Below are positions 1 to 8,240 of a DNA stretch of 64,000 nucleotides, in pieces (within the stretch, counting starts at the first letter, position 1; every line of letters begins with the position of its first letter). The notes beneath the pieces were generated by a model, which had not been told where the DNA came from, made no database searches, and saw only the letters and a list, made by a program, of their open reading frames with translations. The position numbers were made by a program, and so were the translations under genes. Source of the stretch: an uncultured Streptomyces sp. (lineage in GTDB: Bacteria; Actinomycetota; Actinomycetes; Streptomycetales; Streptomycetaceae); NCBI RefSeq assembly GCF_947488945.1, contig NZ_CANLBS010000020.1:1-64000 (forward strand), written 5' to 3'.

Positions 1-188
1 CTCACCGTCTCCGGCCCCGACTGATCCGCCTTCGGCGGCAACGGCTCACGCGGCTCCACCGGCTCCGACACCGACGGAGGTACGGAGCCCGGCACGCCGG
101 GCACGCCGTCGGCCGGACCGGCGGGGCCCAGCAGCGCGTCCGCCGCCTTCTCCGCCGCCGCTTTCAGAGGGTTCTTCTTCTCGCTCAT
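1..188 (-). CDS. Partial CDS, N-terminus of an unidentified protein (possibly a large-subunit catalase)
   Basis: The first 62 codons of a minus-strand gene run off the window edge. The protein begins MSEKKNPLKAAAEKAADALL and continues with a Pro/Gly/Val-rich, acidic linker containing EPREPLPPKADQSGPETV. A charged helix followed by a proline-rich, disordered-looking extension resembles the N-terminal tail of large-subunit (KatE/HPII-type) catalases of actinomycetes, but no catalytic domain is visible, so this is only a suggestion. The ATG at 188 is preceded on its strand by CAGGAGCTG-like sequence, an acceptable ribosome binding site. Confidence 0.55.
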   Translation of the reverse strand, partial: MSEKKNPLKAAAEKAADALLGPAGPADGVPGVPGSVPPSVSEPVEPREPLPPKADQSGPETV

Positions 189-430
189 GCCTTCAGCTCC
201 TGGAAGTGCGTCGCCCGGACGATTACGTCACTCCACGACACATACCGCGCACACGGGGTGATCGCCGCGCGGAAATCCTCTGCTCCTCCCCCACCCGGCA
301 CCCGAGGGGGCCGCGCTCCGCAGGCCGCGCCGGGCGGCGGGGGTCGGCGGGGCCGCCAGCCGGGTGCACCGCCGTTGGACTGACGGGGTGGCGCTCCGCG
401 CGGTCGCCCGAGCCGGTGGCGTGCCGGGTG

Positions 431-1243
431 TCAGGCTTCCGGGCCGTCGTCCGTACGGCCGGACCGGGCGCCCACGTGGTCGGGTTCGGGCTCGTCGGTG
501 TCCAGTTCGGGTTCCAGGCCCTCGGCCACCGTGGTGCGGCGCAGCCCGGCATCGGCGCGCCAGGCCTCGAAGGACCAGGCCGTCAGGGCGACCACGGCCA
601 GTCCGAGGATCCAGCCGCCGACCACGTCGCTGAACCAGTGCACGCCGAGCGCGATCCGGGTGAAGCCCACGCCCAGTACGGAGACCACGGCGACGGCCCA
701 GCAGAGGCCGCGCAGACTCCGGCGCACCATCGGCAGCAGGACGAGCAGCAGCACCGCGAACGAGGTGGTGGCGGTCATCGCGTGGCCGGAGGGGAACGAG
801 AAGCCGGGGGCGTGCGCGACCGGGTCGGACAGCACGGGCCGGGCGCGTTCGACCACGGCTTTCACCAGCAGTCCGGTGAGGCCGCCGCCGATCGCCGTCA
901 CGGCGGACCAGGCCGCCAGCCGCCAGGCCCTGCGGTACAGCAGCCAGCCGGTGAGCAGGGCGACGGCGACCCGCAGGGTGACGGGGTCCCAGACCCGGTC
1001 CGAGAGGAAGCGGAGGGTGCCGGTCCAGCCGGGATGTTCGAGCGCCGCCCGGTGCAGCGAGGTGGCGGCGCTCTCGTCGAGCCGGTGCAGGGGCGGCCAG
1101 CCGCTCTCCACGAGCAGCAGGAGCAGCCCGAAGAGCACGGCGGCGCCCGCGGCGGCCGCCGCGGAGCCGAGCAGCCGCATCCCGTAGGTGCGGTCGGCGG
1201 CCTCGCGCCTCCGGGCGCGCGGGGTGGGGGGTGGCACGGCCAT
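431..1243 (-). CDS. PAP2-family membrane phosphatase
   Basis: A 270-residue integral membrane phosphatase of the PAP2 superfamily, which removes phosphate from lipid phosphates such as phosphatidic acid or undecaprenyl pyrophosphate. All three signature motifs are present: KAVVERARP (K-x6-RP), FPSGHAM (PSGH) and RIALGVHWFSD (R-x5-H-x3-D). Several hydrophobic segments flank them and the tail after about residue 235 is hydrophilic and acidic. The ATG directly follows the TGA of the upstream YihY-type gene (TGAATG), so the two are translationally coupled. It is the last gene of a three-gene minus-strand operon. The substrate cannot be fixed from sequence. Confidence 0.88.
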   Translation of the reverse strand: MAVPPPTPRARRREAADRTYGMRLLGSAAAAAGAAVLFGLLLLLVESGWPPLHRLDESAATSLHRAALEHPGWTGTLRFLSDRVWDPVTLRVAVALLTGWLLYRRAWRLAAWSAVTAIGGGLTGLLVKAVVERARPVLSDPVAHAPGFSFPSGHAMTATTSFAVLLLVLLPMVRRSLRGLCWAVAVVSVLGVGFTRIALGVHWFSDVVGGWILGLAVVALTAWSFEAWRADAGLRRTTVAEGLEPELDTDEPEPDHVGARSGRTDDGPEA

Positions 1244-2197
1244 TCAGGCTCCAGGGTCGGGCTGGATCGGGCCGGGCTTGCGGGCCCGGACCGCCTCCAG
1301 CTGAGCGGCGAAGGACAGCCCGAGGAACAGGGCGATCGAGGTGAGGTAGGCCCACAGCAGCAGGGACATGAAGGCGGACAGCGGGCCGTACACGGTGTCG
1401 AACGACCCGCTGATGCCCAGGTAGAGGCTCAGCAGCCAGGTGAGCAGCGTCCAGAGCACCAGGTAGACGGCGGCCCCGAAGGCCAGCCAGGTGTAGCCGG
1501 GCTGCTTGCGGCGCGGGGAGCGGCGGAAGATCGCGCTCGCGGAGAGCAGCGCGAGGATCAGCCCGAAGGGCCACCGCAGCAGGTCCCAGGCGGTCTCGGC
1601 GGTGTCGCTGAGGTGGTACACGGACACCGCGGCGGAGACCAGCTCGCCGCCGGCCACCATGAGGATGAAGCCGAGGCCGAGCGGGATGCCGGCGCTGAGC
1701 GACATCACCAGGCCGCGCAGGTACTTGCGGTGGAAGACCCGGTCGCGCTCCACGCCGTAGATCCGGTTGGCGCCGCGCTCTATCTGGCACATGGCGGTGG
1801 TGACGTTGACGAGGGAGAAGACCAGGCCGAACCAGAGGGCGAGCTGCGCCCCCTCGTCGGCCGTCCGCCGGCTGCGGTCCAGTGCGTCGTCGACGACGTC
1901 GGCACTGGGGCCGGCCGTGATCCGTTGGATCGTCAGTTCCGCGACCTGGCCGATGTTCTCGGTGTGCAGGGCGGTGGAGAGGCCGATGAAGGCGATGACC
2001 AGCGGTATCACCGCCAGCACCGTCTGCAGGGCGAGGGCGCGGGAGTGGCTGAACCCGTCGGAGTACCGGAAGCGGACGAAGGAGTCCCGCAGCAGCGGCC
2101 ACCGGCCGTAGCGCCGCAGGGTGACGAGTGCCTCGTCGGCGGAGAGTTCCTCCCCGATCATGTCGCGGGTCTGCGGGACCCTGGTCGCGGTGCCCAT
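1244..2197 (-). CDS. YihY/BrkB-family inner-membrane protein
   Basis: A 317-residue multi-pass membrane protein of the YihY/virulence factor BrkB family (historically and wrongly called ribonuclease BN). Typical features are the early FSHSRALALQTVLAVIPLV segment, repeated long hydrophobic helices, the ERGANRIYGVERDR loop near residue 145, and a GPLSAFMSLLLWAYLTSIALFLG segment near the C-terminus. Family function is unresolved; transport or envelope roles have been proposed. The ATG abuts the stop of the upstream PAP2-diacylglycerol kinase gene and the stop abuts the next ATG, so all three genes read as one coupled unit devoted to membrane lipids. Confidence 0.85.
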   Translation of the reverse strand: MGTATRVPQTRDMIGEELSADEALVTLRRYGRWPLLRDSFVRFRYSDGFSHSRALALQTVLAVIPLVIAFIGLSTALHTENIGQVAELTIQRITAGPSADVVDDALDRSRRTADEGAQLALWFGLVFSLVNVTTAMCQIERGANRIYGVERDRVFHRKYLRGLVMSLSAGIPLGLGFILMVAGGELVSAAVSVYHLSDTAETAWDLLRWPFGLILALLSASAIFRRSPRRKQPGYTWLAFGAAVYLVLWTLLTWLLSLYLGISGSFDTVYGPLSAFMSLLLWAYLTSIALFLGLSFAAQLEAVRARKPGPIQPDPGA

Positions 2198-3985
2198 TCA
2201 CGCCTCCCGGGCCGGCAGCAGCACGGTGAGCGCACCGGGCACGACCTCGGCGGCGATCAGCCGTCCGGGCGCCACGGTGTCGCCGTCGAGTTCACGGGGC
2301 TGCTCGGTGCCGAAGTCGATGTGGGCGCGGCGGAAGGTGAAGTACTCCACCGCGCCGCGGGGCGACGAGGGGCCGGGCCGGGTGTCCCCCGCGGGGCGGG
2401 CGGGCGCGGCCGGGCGGCGGCGCAGCAGGGTCGTGGCGGCGCGCATCCAGCCGCCGGGACCGTGCGGGTCGAGGATCATCAGGTCGAGCAGTCCGTCGTC
2501 GGGGCGGGCGGTCGGTACCACGGCGGCACCGCCCTGGATGGTGCCGGTGTTGGCGATGAGCACCATCCGGGCGCTGCGGCGCAGGGCCGGGCGGTCGTCC
2601 AGACGGAGCGTCAGGCTGGTGCGGGGGCCGCGCAGTTCACGGACCCCGGCGAGGACGTAGGCGGGCCAGCCGAGTCCTGCCTTCGCGCGGTCGCTGGTGC
2701 CGTCGAGCATCGCGGCGTCCAGCCCGGCTCCGGCCATGGCGGCGAAGTGGGCGGGCGGCAGGCCGTCGCCCTCGATCCGGCCCAGGTCGATGCGGTGCGG
2801 TGTGCCGCGCAGGGCGGCGTCGAGCGCGTCGGCGGGCTTGATCGGCAGTCCGAGGTTGCGGGCCAGCAGGTTGCCGGTGCCGCAGGGGACGACGGCGAGC
2901 GGTACGCCGGTGCCGGCGAGGGCGTCGGACGCGGCGCGGACCGTCCCGTCGCCGCCGCAGACCACGACCAGCGCGGCCCCGTCCCGCACCGCGTCCCCGG
3001 TCTGGCCGCCGCCCGGGTCCTCGGCGGTGGTGGAGACGAACTCCGCGCCGTGGTGGCCGTGGCGTTCCAGCACCAGGCGCAGCGCGTCGCGGGTGGCGTC
3101 GTCGGTGACGGTGGGGTTGAAGACCACCACGGTACGGCCGGGGACCTGGTCGGACCCGGACTCGGCGGCGGCCAGCGCGACGTCCAGGGCGGCGGCCGGG
3201 CGGGGGGCCGGCACGTGGGCGCCGGACAGCAGGGCGCGTCCCACGACGAACATCGAGAGACCGCCGTTGAGCATGCCGCCCACCACGTCGGTGGGGTGGT
3301 GCATGCCCCGGTACAGGCGGGCGACTCCGACCACCAGCGGCAGCAGGAACAGCAGGAAGGCGACGGCCTTGCGCCAGGGGCCCTTCATCCGGGCGAGCAC
3401 CAGCACGGCCAGGCCGGTGTAGAGCGCGGTGGCGGCGCCGGTGTGGCCGGAGGTGTAGCTGGAGGTCGGCGGCGAGTCGTCGAGGCGCTCCACGTCCGGG
3501 CGGGTGCGGTCCACGGCCTCGGTGATGACGAGGAAGATCAGTGACTGGAGGGAGACGCCGACGGCCAGGAAGACCGCCTCCCGCCAGCGCGGCAGCCGGG
3601 GCACCACGATCAGCAGGAGGCAGGTGACGAAGGTGATGAGGACGATGGTGAGGGTGTTGCCCGCCTCGGACGCGACGAACGACACCTGGTTCCAGGTCTG
3701 CGTGCGGATCCGCTCGAAGCCCGTGTTGATGTCGTCCTCGGTCGTCAGCGGCCAGAAGTGGGCGCCGGGCCGGGTGATCAGCAGTCCGATCCCCACCATC
3801 AGCGCGGCCTGGCACACCGCCATCGCGGCGATCAGCCCGGCGGCGCGGGCGGCGCCGGTCGTCAGCGCGGGCGCCCGGCCGGGCCGCCGGGAAGGGGCGG
3901 TCCCTTCGCCGGAGTAGGGCGCCCGGGGTCCGGGGACCGCCCGGTCCGCCTGGGTCGCTCGTCTCTCGGGTGTGTCCGTCGGCAT
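2198..3985 (-). CDS. PAP2 phosphatase-diacylglycerol kinase fusion protein
   Basis: A 595-residue fusion. Residues about 50-250 form a PAP2 membrane phosphatase domain: VDRTRP, TSGH and RLYRGMHHPTD provide the three catalytic motifs among about six hydrophobic helices. Residues about 285-595 form a cytosolic DAGK/sphingosine-kinase-type lipid kinase with the nucleotide-binding GGDGT and the VVPCGTGNLLARNLGLP motif. One half would dephosphorylate a lipid phosphate and the other phosphorylate diacylglycerol or a related lipid, suggesting local interconversion, which is inference. It is the first gene of the operon; its ATG at 3985 follows a GGGGACACCG stretch. Fusions of this kind occur in actinomycetes. 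Confidence 0.87.
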   Translation of the reverse strand: MPTDTPERRATQADRAVPGPRAPYSGEGTAPSRRPGRAPALTTGAARAAGLIAAMAVCQAALMVGIGLLITRPGAHFWPLTTEDDINTGFERIRTQTWNQVSFVASEAGNTLTIVLITFVTCLLLIVVPRLPRWREAVFLAVGVSLQSLIFLVITEAVDRTRPDVERLDDSPPTSSYTSGHTGAATALYTGLAVLVLARMKGPWRKAVAFLLFLLPLVVGVARLYRGMHHPTDVVGGMLNGGLSMFVVGRALLSGAHVPAPRPAAALDVALAAAESGSDQVPGRTVVVFNPTVTDDATRDALRLVLERHGHHGAEFVSTTAEDPGGGQTGDAVRDGAALVVVCGGDGTVRAASDALAGTGVPLAVVPCGTGNLLARNLGLPIKPADALDAALRGTPHRIDLGRIEGDGLPPAHFAAMAGAGLDAAMLDGTSDRAKAGLGWPAYVLAGVRELRGPRTSLTLRLDDRPALRRSARMVLIANTGTIQGGAAVVPTARPDDGLLDLMILDPHGPGGWMRAATTLLRRRPAAPARPAGDTRPGPSSPRGAVEYFTFRRAHIDFGTEQPRELDGDTVAPGRLIAAEVVPGALTVLLPAREA

Positions 3986-4170
3986 CGGTGTCCCCGCCCC
4001 ATTTCATGTCGTCCGGCCGCGGCAGCGGCGGGCCGGGCGCGACGTGTGCGACCAGCTTTCCGCCGCCTTCCCCCAAAGCGGCTCGTCAGACATGGCGGGG
4101 CGGGTGCCACGCGGGTTCGGTCCGTCCCCGCGCCGTCCCGTCCGTCCCGCCGGGCGCGCGGCCCCGGATT

Positions 4171-4201
4171 CACCGCGCCGGGCGGTCCGCCCGGCGCGGT
4201 G
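4171..4201 (-). terminator. Perfect 14-bp hairpin behind the cupin gene
   Basis: CACCGCGCCGGGCG (4171-4184), a 3-base loop, then the exact reverse complement (4188-4201). It lies 29 bases beyond the stop of the minus-strand cupin gene. There is no T-run, which is usual for terminators in high-GC actinomycetes. Confidence 0.7.
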
Positions 4202-4229
4202 CGGTGACAGGGAGACCGGACCGGCCGCT

Positions 4230-4625
4230 TCAGACGCCCAGCTCGTGCCCGGTCGTCGCGTCGACGTGGTCCGGGACCGCGTCGTGGCGATCGCCCACGG
4301 TCGGTGTCCCGGTCGGCTCGAACAGGAGGATGGCGGCGCCGGACGGCGCGTACGGCTTGTGTTCCGTACCGCGCGGCACGGTGAAGACCGCCCCTTGCGG
4401 GAGGAGCACCGTGCGCTCCCCCTCGGGCTCCCGCAGCCGGATGCTCAGTTCGCCGTCGAGGACCAGGAAGAACTCGTCGGTGTCTTCGTGTACGTGCCAC
4501 ACGTGTTCGCCTTCTACCTTGGCGACGCGGACGTCGTAGTCGTTGACGCGCGTGACGATGCGAGGGCTCCACAACGCGTCGAAGGAGGCCAGGGCCTTGC
4601 TGAGGGAGATGGGTTCGCTGCTCAT
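4230..4625 (-). CDS. Cupin-domain protein
   Basis: A 131-residue single-domain cupin. The first cupin motif HVWHVHEDTDEFFLVLDGEL carries the metal-ligand pattern HxH(x)nE, and the second motif PRGTEHKPYAP supplies the last histidine, so metal binding is likely. Small cupins of this kind act as isomerases, dioxygenases or ligand sensors; the substrate is unknown. I chose the ATG at 4625 because AGGA lies eight bases upstream; an in-frame ATG at 4634 is possible. It is divergent from the GlxA-type regulator at 4679 with 53 bases between the starts, which suggests the regulator controls it. Confidence 0.8.
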   Translation of the reverse strand: MSSEPISLSKALASFDALWSPRIVTRVNDYDVRVAKVEGEHVWHVHEDTDEFFLVLDGELSIRLREPEGERTVLLPQGAVFTVPRGTEHKPYAPSGAAILLFEPTGTPTVGDRHDAVPDHVDATTGHELGV

Positions 4626-4678
4626 GGGACTCATCCTGCGACGTGCGGCGTGCCTACCGTGAGTGCTAGAAATCGCAT

Positions 4679-5671
4679 ATGACGCAAGAATCCTCGCACG
4701 CGGTCGGCCCAGCACGCCCCCACCGGGTCGTCGTGATCGTGGACGAGAACTCCAACCCCTTCGAGCTCGGCTGCGCGACCGAGATCTTCGGTCTGCGCAG
4801 GCCGGAGATCGGCCGCGACCTCTACGACTTCGGGCTCTGTTCCGCCGAGCCGCGCACCCTGATGCGGGACGGGTTCTTCACCCTCACCGGGGTCGCCGGC
4901 CTGGAGGCGGCCGACGCGGCGGACACCCTGATCGTGCCCAATCGCCCGGACGTCGAGGTGCCCCGCCGACCCGCGGTCCTGGCTGCCGTCCGCCGGGCGC
5001 ACGCCCGTGGGGCGCGGCTGGTCGGTTTCTGCAGCGGCGCCTTCACGCTGGCCGAGGCCGGGGTCCTCGACGGCCGCCGGGCCACCGCCCACTGGCAGTG
5101 GGCGGACTCGTTCCGGGCCCGTTTCCCCGCCGTCCGTCTCGAAGCGGACGTGCTGTTCGTGGACGACGGCGACATCCTCACCGCGGCGGGGAGCGCGGCC
5201 GCGCTCGATCTCGGGCTGCACGTGGTCCGTCGCGACCACGGCGCGGAGATCGCCAATTCCGTGAGCCGTCGGCTGGTCTTCGCCGCGCACCGGGACGGCG
5301 GACAGCGGCAGTTCGTGGAGCGTCCCCTCCCGGACCTGCCGGACGAGTCCTTGGCGCCCGTCCTGGCCTGGGCGCAGGAACGGCTGGACTCGCCGCTCAC
5401 CGTCGCCGGTCTCGCGGCGCGTGCGGCGGTCAGCCCGGCGACCCTGCACCGCCGTTTCCGGGCGCAACTGGGCACGACACCGCTGGCGTGGCTGACGGGG
5501 GAACGGCTCGCCCTGGCATGCCGGCTGATCGAGCGCGGTGAGTCCCGGTTCGAGGTGGTCGCGCGTCGCAGCGGTATCGGCACCGCCGCCCATCTGCGCA
5601 CACTGATGCGCCGGGGAACCGGCATCACACCGTCGGCGTACAAGCGCCGGTTCGGGCAGGCGACGGACTGA
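4679..5671 (+). CDS. GlxA-family transcriptional regulator (DJ-1/PfpI plus AraC HTH)
   Basis: A 330-residue regulator. Residues about 15-190 form a DJ-1/PfpI-like (glutamine amidotransferase-like) sensor domain with the nucleophile-elbow sequence GFCSGAFTLAEAG. Residues about 225-325 form an AraC-type double helix-turn-helix ending in the typical RRGTGITPSAYKRRF. GlxA-type proteins usually sense small amides, aldehydes or nitrogen compounds; the ligand here is unknown. The ATG has no clear Shine-Dalgarno sequence but lies seven bases after TAGAAA, which could be a -10 element, so the transcript may be leaderless. The divergent cupin gene is the obvious target. Confidence 0.87.
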   Translation: MTQESSHAVGPARPHRVVVIVDENSNPFELGCATEIFGLRRPEIGRDLYDFGLCSAEPRTLMRDGFFTLTGVAGLEAADAADTLIVPNRPDVEVPRRPAVLAAVRRAHARGARLVGFCSGAFTLAEAGVLDGRRATAHWQWADSFRARFPAVRLEADVLFVDDGDILTAAGSAAALDLGLHVVRRDHGAEIANSVSRRLVFAAHRDGGQRQFVERPLPDLPDESLAPVLAWAQERLDSPLTVAGLAARAAVSPATLHRRFRAQLGTTPLAWLTGERLALACRLIERGESRFEVVARRSGIGTAAHLRTLMRRGTGITPSAYKRRFGQATD

Positions 5672-5972
5672 CGGCCGCGCTCCCGACGGGGCGTCGGCGG
5701 GGCGCCGGCGGACCACGTCCCACGACGGCGCGGACGTGCCGGCCGCCACGTGGCCCGGCCGGGTCAGCCTTCCCTTGTACGTGTGCGCCGCCGCGCGGTC
5801 GGCGCGGCGGACCGTGATATGCGTCTACCGACGCCGGTCGCCGTGCCGGGGCCTCCCCCGCCACAGCCCGCACCCGTGTGACCCTCCGCACCGCGCTCCG
5901 AGCGCGTACCGCGCCCTGGCCGGCGCCCCGCTCCGTCGCGCGCTCGTCCCCCTCACGAGAACAGAGCCGTCC
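5672..5972 (+). other. Intergenic region before the sialidase gene
   Basis: 301 bases with no supportable gene. A 9-bp perfect hairpin (CCGCCGCGC at 5788-5796, 5-base loop, complement at 5802-5810) may end the regulator transcript. Less GC-rich sequence around 5774-5825 could hold the sialidase promoter, but I could not define -35/-10 boxes with confidence. Confidence 0.4.
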
Positions 5973-7148
5973 ATGCAGCGCAGACGCACCCCGGCCCTGG
6001 CGGCCACCGCCGCCCTCCTGGCGATCGCGGCGGGCGCCGCCGTCGCGGCCCCCGCGGCCGGGGCGGACGAACCGGCCCCGCTGGACATCGCGTCCCAGGG
6101 GATCGGCTCCCCGTACTACCGCATCCCGGCGCTGACCACGTCCGTCCGGGGCACCCTGCTCGCCGCCTACGACGCCCGGCCCACGCTCGCGGACCTGCCG
6201 GGGAACATCGGGGTCGTGCTGCGGCGCAGCACCGACGGCGGGGCCACCTGGCGGGCGCAGCAGGTGATCCGGGCGGAGGCCGCTCCGAAGGGGTTCGGCG
6301 ATCCGAGTCTGCTGGTCGACCGCGTCACGGGCCGGATCTTCGTGTTCTACGCGGCCTCCGTGAACCAGGGGTTCTTCGGCTCGGCCACCGGCGTCGACGA
6401 GAGCGACCCGGACGTCCTCCAGACCGACTACAGCTACTCCGACGACGACGGGCTGACCTGGAGGCACCGCAGGATCACCGGCCAGATCAAGAACCCGGCC
6501 TGGGGAGGCATGTTCGCGGCCTCGGGAGAGGGCGTCCAGCTCCGGGCCGGCGCCTACGCGGGGCGCCTGATCCAGCAGTACACGGTCTTCCACCGCGGCG
6601 GCACCTACGCGGTGAGCGCCTACAGCGACGACCACGGCGTCACCTGGAGGACGGGCGCACTGGTGGGGCCCGGCGGGAACGAGAACAAGACCGTCGAGCT
6701 GAACGACGGCCGGATCATGCTGAACAGCCGCGCGGCGCCCTACCGGAAGGTCGCCTATTCGAGCGACGGCGGCGTCACCTACACCCCCTTCGTCGAGGAC
6801 GCCCGGCTGCCCGATCCGGCGAACAACGGCTCGCTCATCCGCTACGCCCCGGACGCCGCCGCCCCCGATCCGCGTTCGTCGTGGCTGCTGTTCAGCAACA
6901 CGGAGAGCACCTCCGCACGGGTCAACCTCACGGTGAAGATGTCCTGCGACAACGGCCGTACCTGGCCGGTCCGCAGGGTCGTCGAGCCCGGCAGCGCCGC
7001 CTACTCGACGCTGACCCGCCTGCCCGGCGGCCGGTTCGGGCTGCTCTGGGAACGGGACGGCTACCGGCACATCACCTTCTCCTCGTTCGGCCCGGCATGG
7101 CTCGGCACCTGCGCGGACGCCGGTGCCGCCCCGGCGACCGGGACGTGA
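5973..7148 (+). CDS. Secreted sialidase (exo-alpha-sialidase, GH33-type)
   Basis: A 391-residue secreted glycosidase that would release terminal sialic acids. Residues 1-31 are a Sec signal peptide (MQRRR, a hydrophobic Ala-rich core, likely cleavage after AGA). The YRIP motif near the mature N-terminus carries the first catalytic arginine, and five Asp-box-like repeats follow: STDGGATW, SDDDGLTW, SDDHGVTW, SSDGGVTY and SCDNGRTW, one per propeller blade. The length fits a single six-bladed catalytic domain without carbohydrate-binding modules. The ATG at 5973 was chosen because the signal peptide starts there; upstream in-frame sequence is not protein-like. Confidence 0.9.
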   Translation: MQRRRTPALAATAALLAIAAGAAVAAPAAGADEPAPLDIASQGIGSPYYRIPALTTSVRGTLLAAYDARPTLADLPGNIGVVLRRSTDGGATWRAQQVIRAEAAPKGFGDPSLLVDRVTGRIFVFYAASVNQGFFGSATGVDESDPDVLQTDYSYSDDDGLTWRHRRITGQIKNPAWGGMFAASGEGVQLRAGAYAGRLIQQYTVFHRGGTYAVSAYSDDHGVTWRTGALVGPGGNENKTVELNDGRIMLNSRAAPYRKVAYSSDGGVTYTPFVEDARLPDPANNGSLIRYAPDAAAPDPRSSWLLFSNTESTSARVNLTVKMSCDNGRTWPVRRVVEPGSAAYSTLTRLPGGRFGLLWERDGYRHITFSSFGPAWLGTCADAGAAPATGT

Positions 7149-7301
7149 CGGCCGGGGTCGAGCGCGGGAGGGAGCACCACGGAGTGGCGCCCGGAAGGCG
7201 GGGACGCGTACGGGTGCGGGCTTGCGGACGGGTGCCGATGCCGCTCCCGTTCTCGTTGGGGCCTCTGGGGAAGACGCTGCCGTCGTGGTTCCGGAGCCCG
7301 C

Positions 7302-8240
7302 TCAGCCGACCAGGGCACGACCGGTGAGGCGCAGGAAGACGTCCTCCAGCGAGCCCTTGCGGACCATACTGGCTTCCGAGCGGATGCCCCGGTCGCGCAG
7401 TCGGGCGAGCACCCGTTCCCCCTCGTCGACGTACACCAGCGTGCGGTCCGGCAGCACCTCCACGTGCGAGGCCAGTCCCGCCATCGCGTCCCGTACCCGC
7501 GCGTCCTCGCCGGCCTCCGTCCGGATCTCCACCACCTCGGGTGCGGCGTAGCGGGCCGTCAACGCGGCGGGCGTTCCCTCCGCCGCGGTCCTCCCCCGGT
7601 CGAGGATCTGCACGCGGTCGCACAACTCCTCGACCTCGTCCATGTAATGGGACGTCACGACGAGGCTGACACCCTCCTTCTTCAGCAGCCGGAGCTGCTG
7701 CCAGATGATCTGCCGGGCCTCGGGGTCGAGACCGGTGGTGGGCTCGTCCAGGATCAGCAGGTCCGGGGAGTTGACCAGGGCCCGCAGGATGACCAGCCGC
7801 CGTCTCATCCCGCCCGACAGGGTTTCCACGGTGGAGTCGGCCCGGTCCGTCAGGCCGGCGAAGGCGAGCAGTTCACCGGTCCGCCGCCGGGCTTCCGGCC
7901 GCGACAGACCGAAGAACCGTGCATACGCGTAGAGGTTCAGGCGGGCGCTCAGTTCGGTGTCGAGGCAGTCGTACTGGGGCACCACACCCAGCCGGCCGCG
8001 GATGTGGGGCCCCCGGCCCGCCGGGTCCATCCCCAGGACGCGCAGCTCGCCCGAGTCGGGCCGGGAGACGCAGCCGATCATGCGCATCAAGGACGACTTG
8101 CCCGCACCGTTGGGGCCCAGCAACCCGACGGACTCCCCGCGCCCGACCGTGAAGTCCACCCCGCGCACGGCTTCGTGACCGCGGTAGCTCTTGCGCAGGC
8201 CGCGCGCCCGCACGAGCGCCTCGTCCGGGGCGCCGGTCAC
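7302..8240 (-). CDS. abmR: ABC transporter ATPase of the albomycin cluster (DrrA-like)
   Basis: A 312-residue ABC ATPase with Walker A GPNGAGKSS, Q-loop VVPQYD, signature LSGGM, Walker B LLILDEPTTGLDPEA and switch histidine SHYMDEVEEL, followed by the roughly 80-residue C-terminal extension common in DrrA-type drug exporters. The GTG start at 8240 overlaps the TGA of the peptide synthetase gene (GTGA), so it is the last gene of the minus-strand operon. It probably energises the permeases encoded at 13338-14929, either beside or instead of the ATPase at 14926; two ATPases for two permeases fits one or two export complexes. The function is clear; the letter R is inferred from order. Confidence 0.85.
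   Translation of the reverse strand: MTGAPDEALVRARGLRKSYRGHEAVRGVDFTVGRGESVGLLGPNGAGKSSLMRMIGCVSRPDSGELRVLGMDPAGRGPHIRGRLGVVPQYDCLDTELSARLNLYAYARFFGLSRPEARRRTGELLAFAGLTDRADSTVETLSGGMRRRLVILRALVNSPDLLILDEPTTGLDPEARQIIWQQLRLLKKEGVSLVVTSHYMDEVEELCDRVQILDRGRTAAEGTPAALTARYAAPEVVEIRTEAGEDARVRDAMAGLASHVEVLPDRTLVYVDEGERVLARLRDRGIRSEASMVRKGSLEDVFLRLTGRALVG

Noticed and set aside
206-3544. A very long plus-strand open frame of over 1100 codons
   Set aside because: It lies antisense to the PAP2/YihY/DAGK operon and is rich in Gly, Gln, Arg and Ala with no domain; it is a shadow of high-GC coding sequence.
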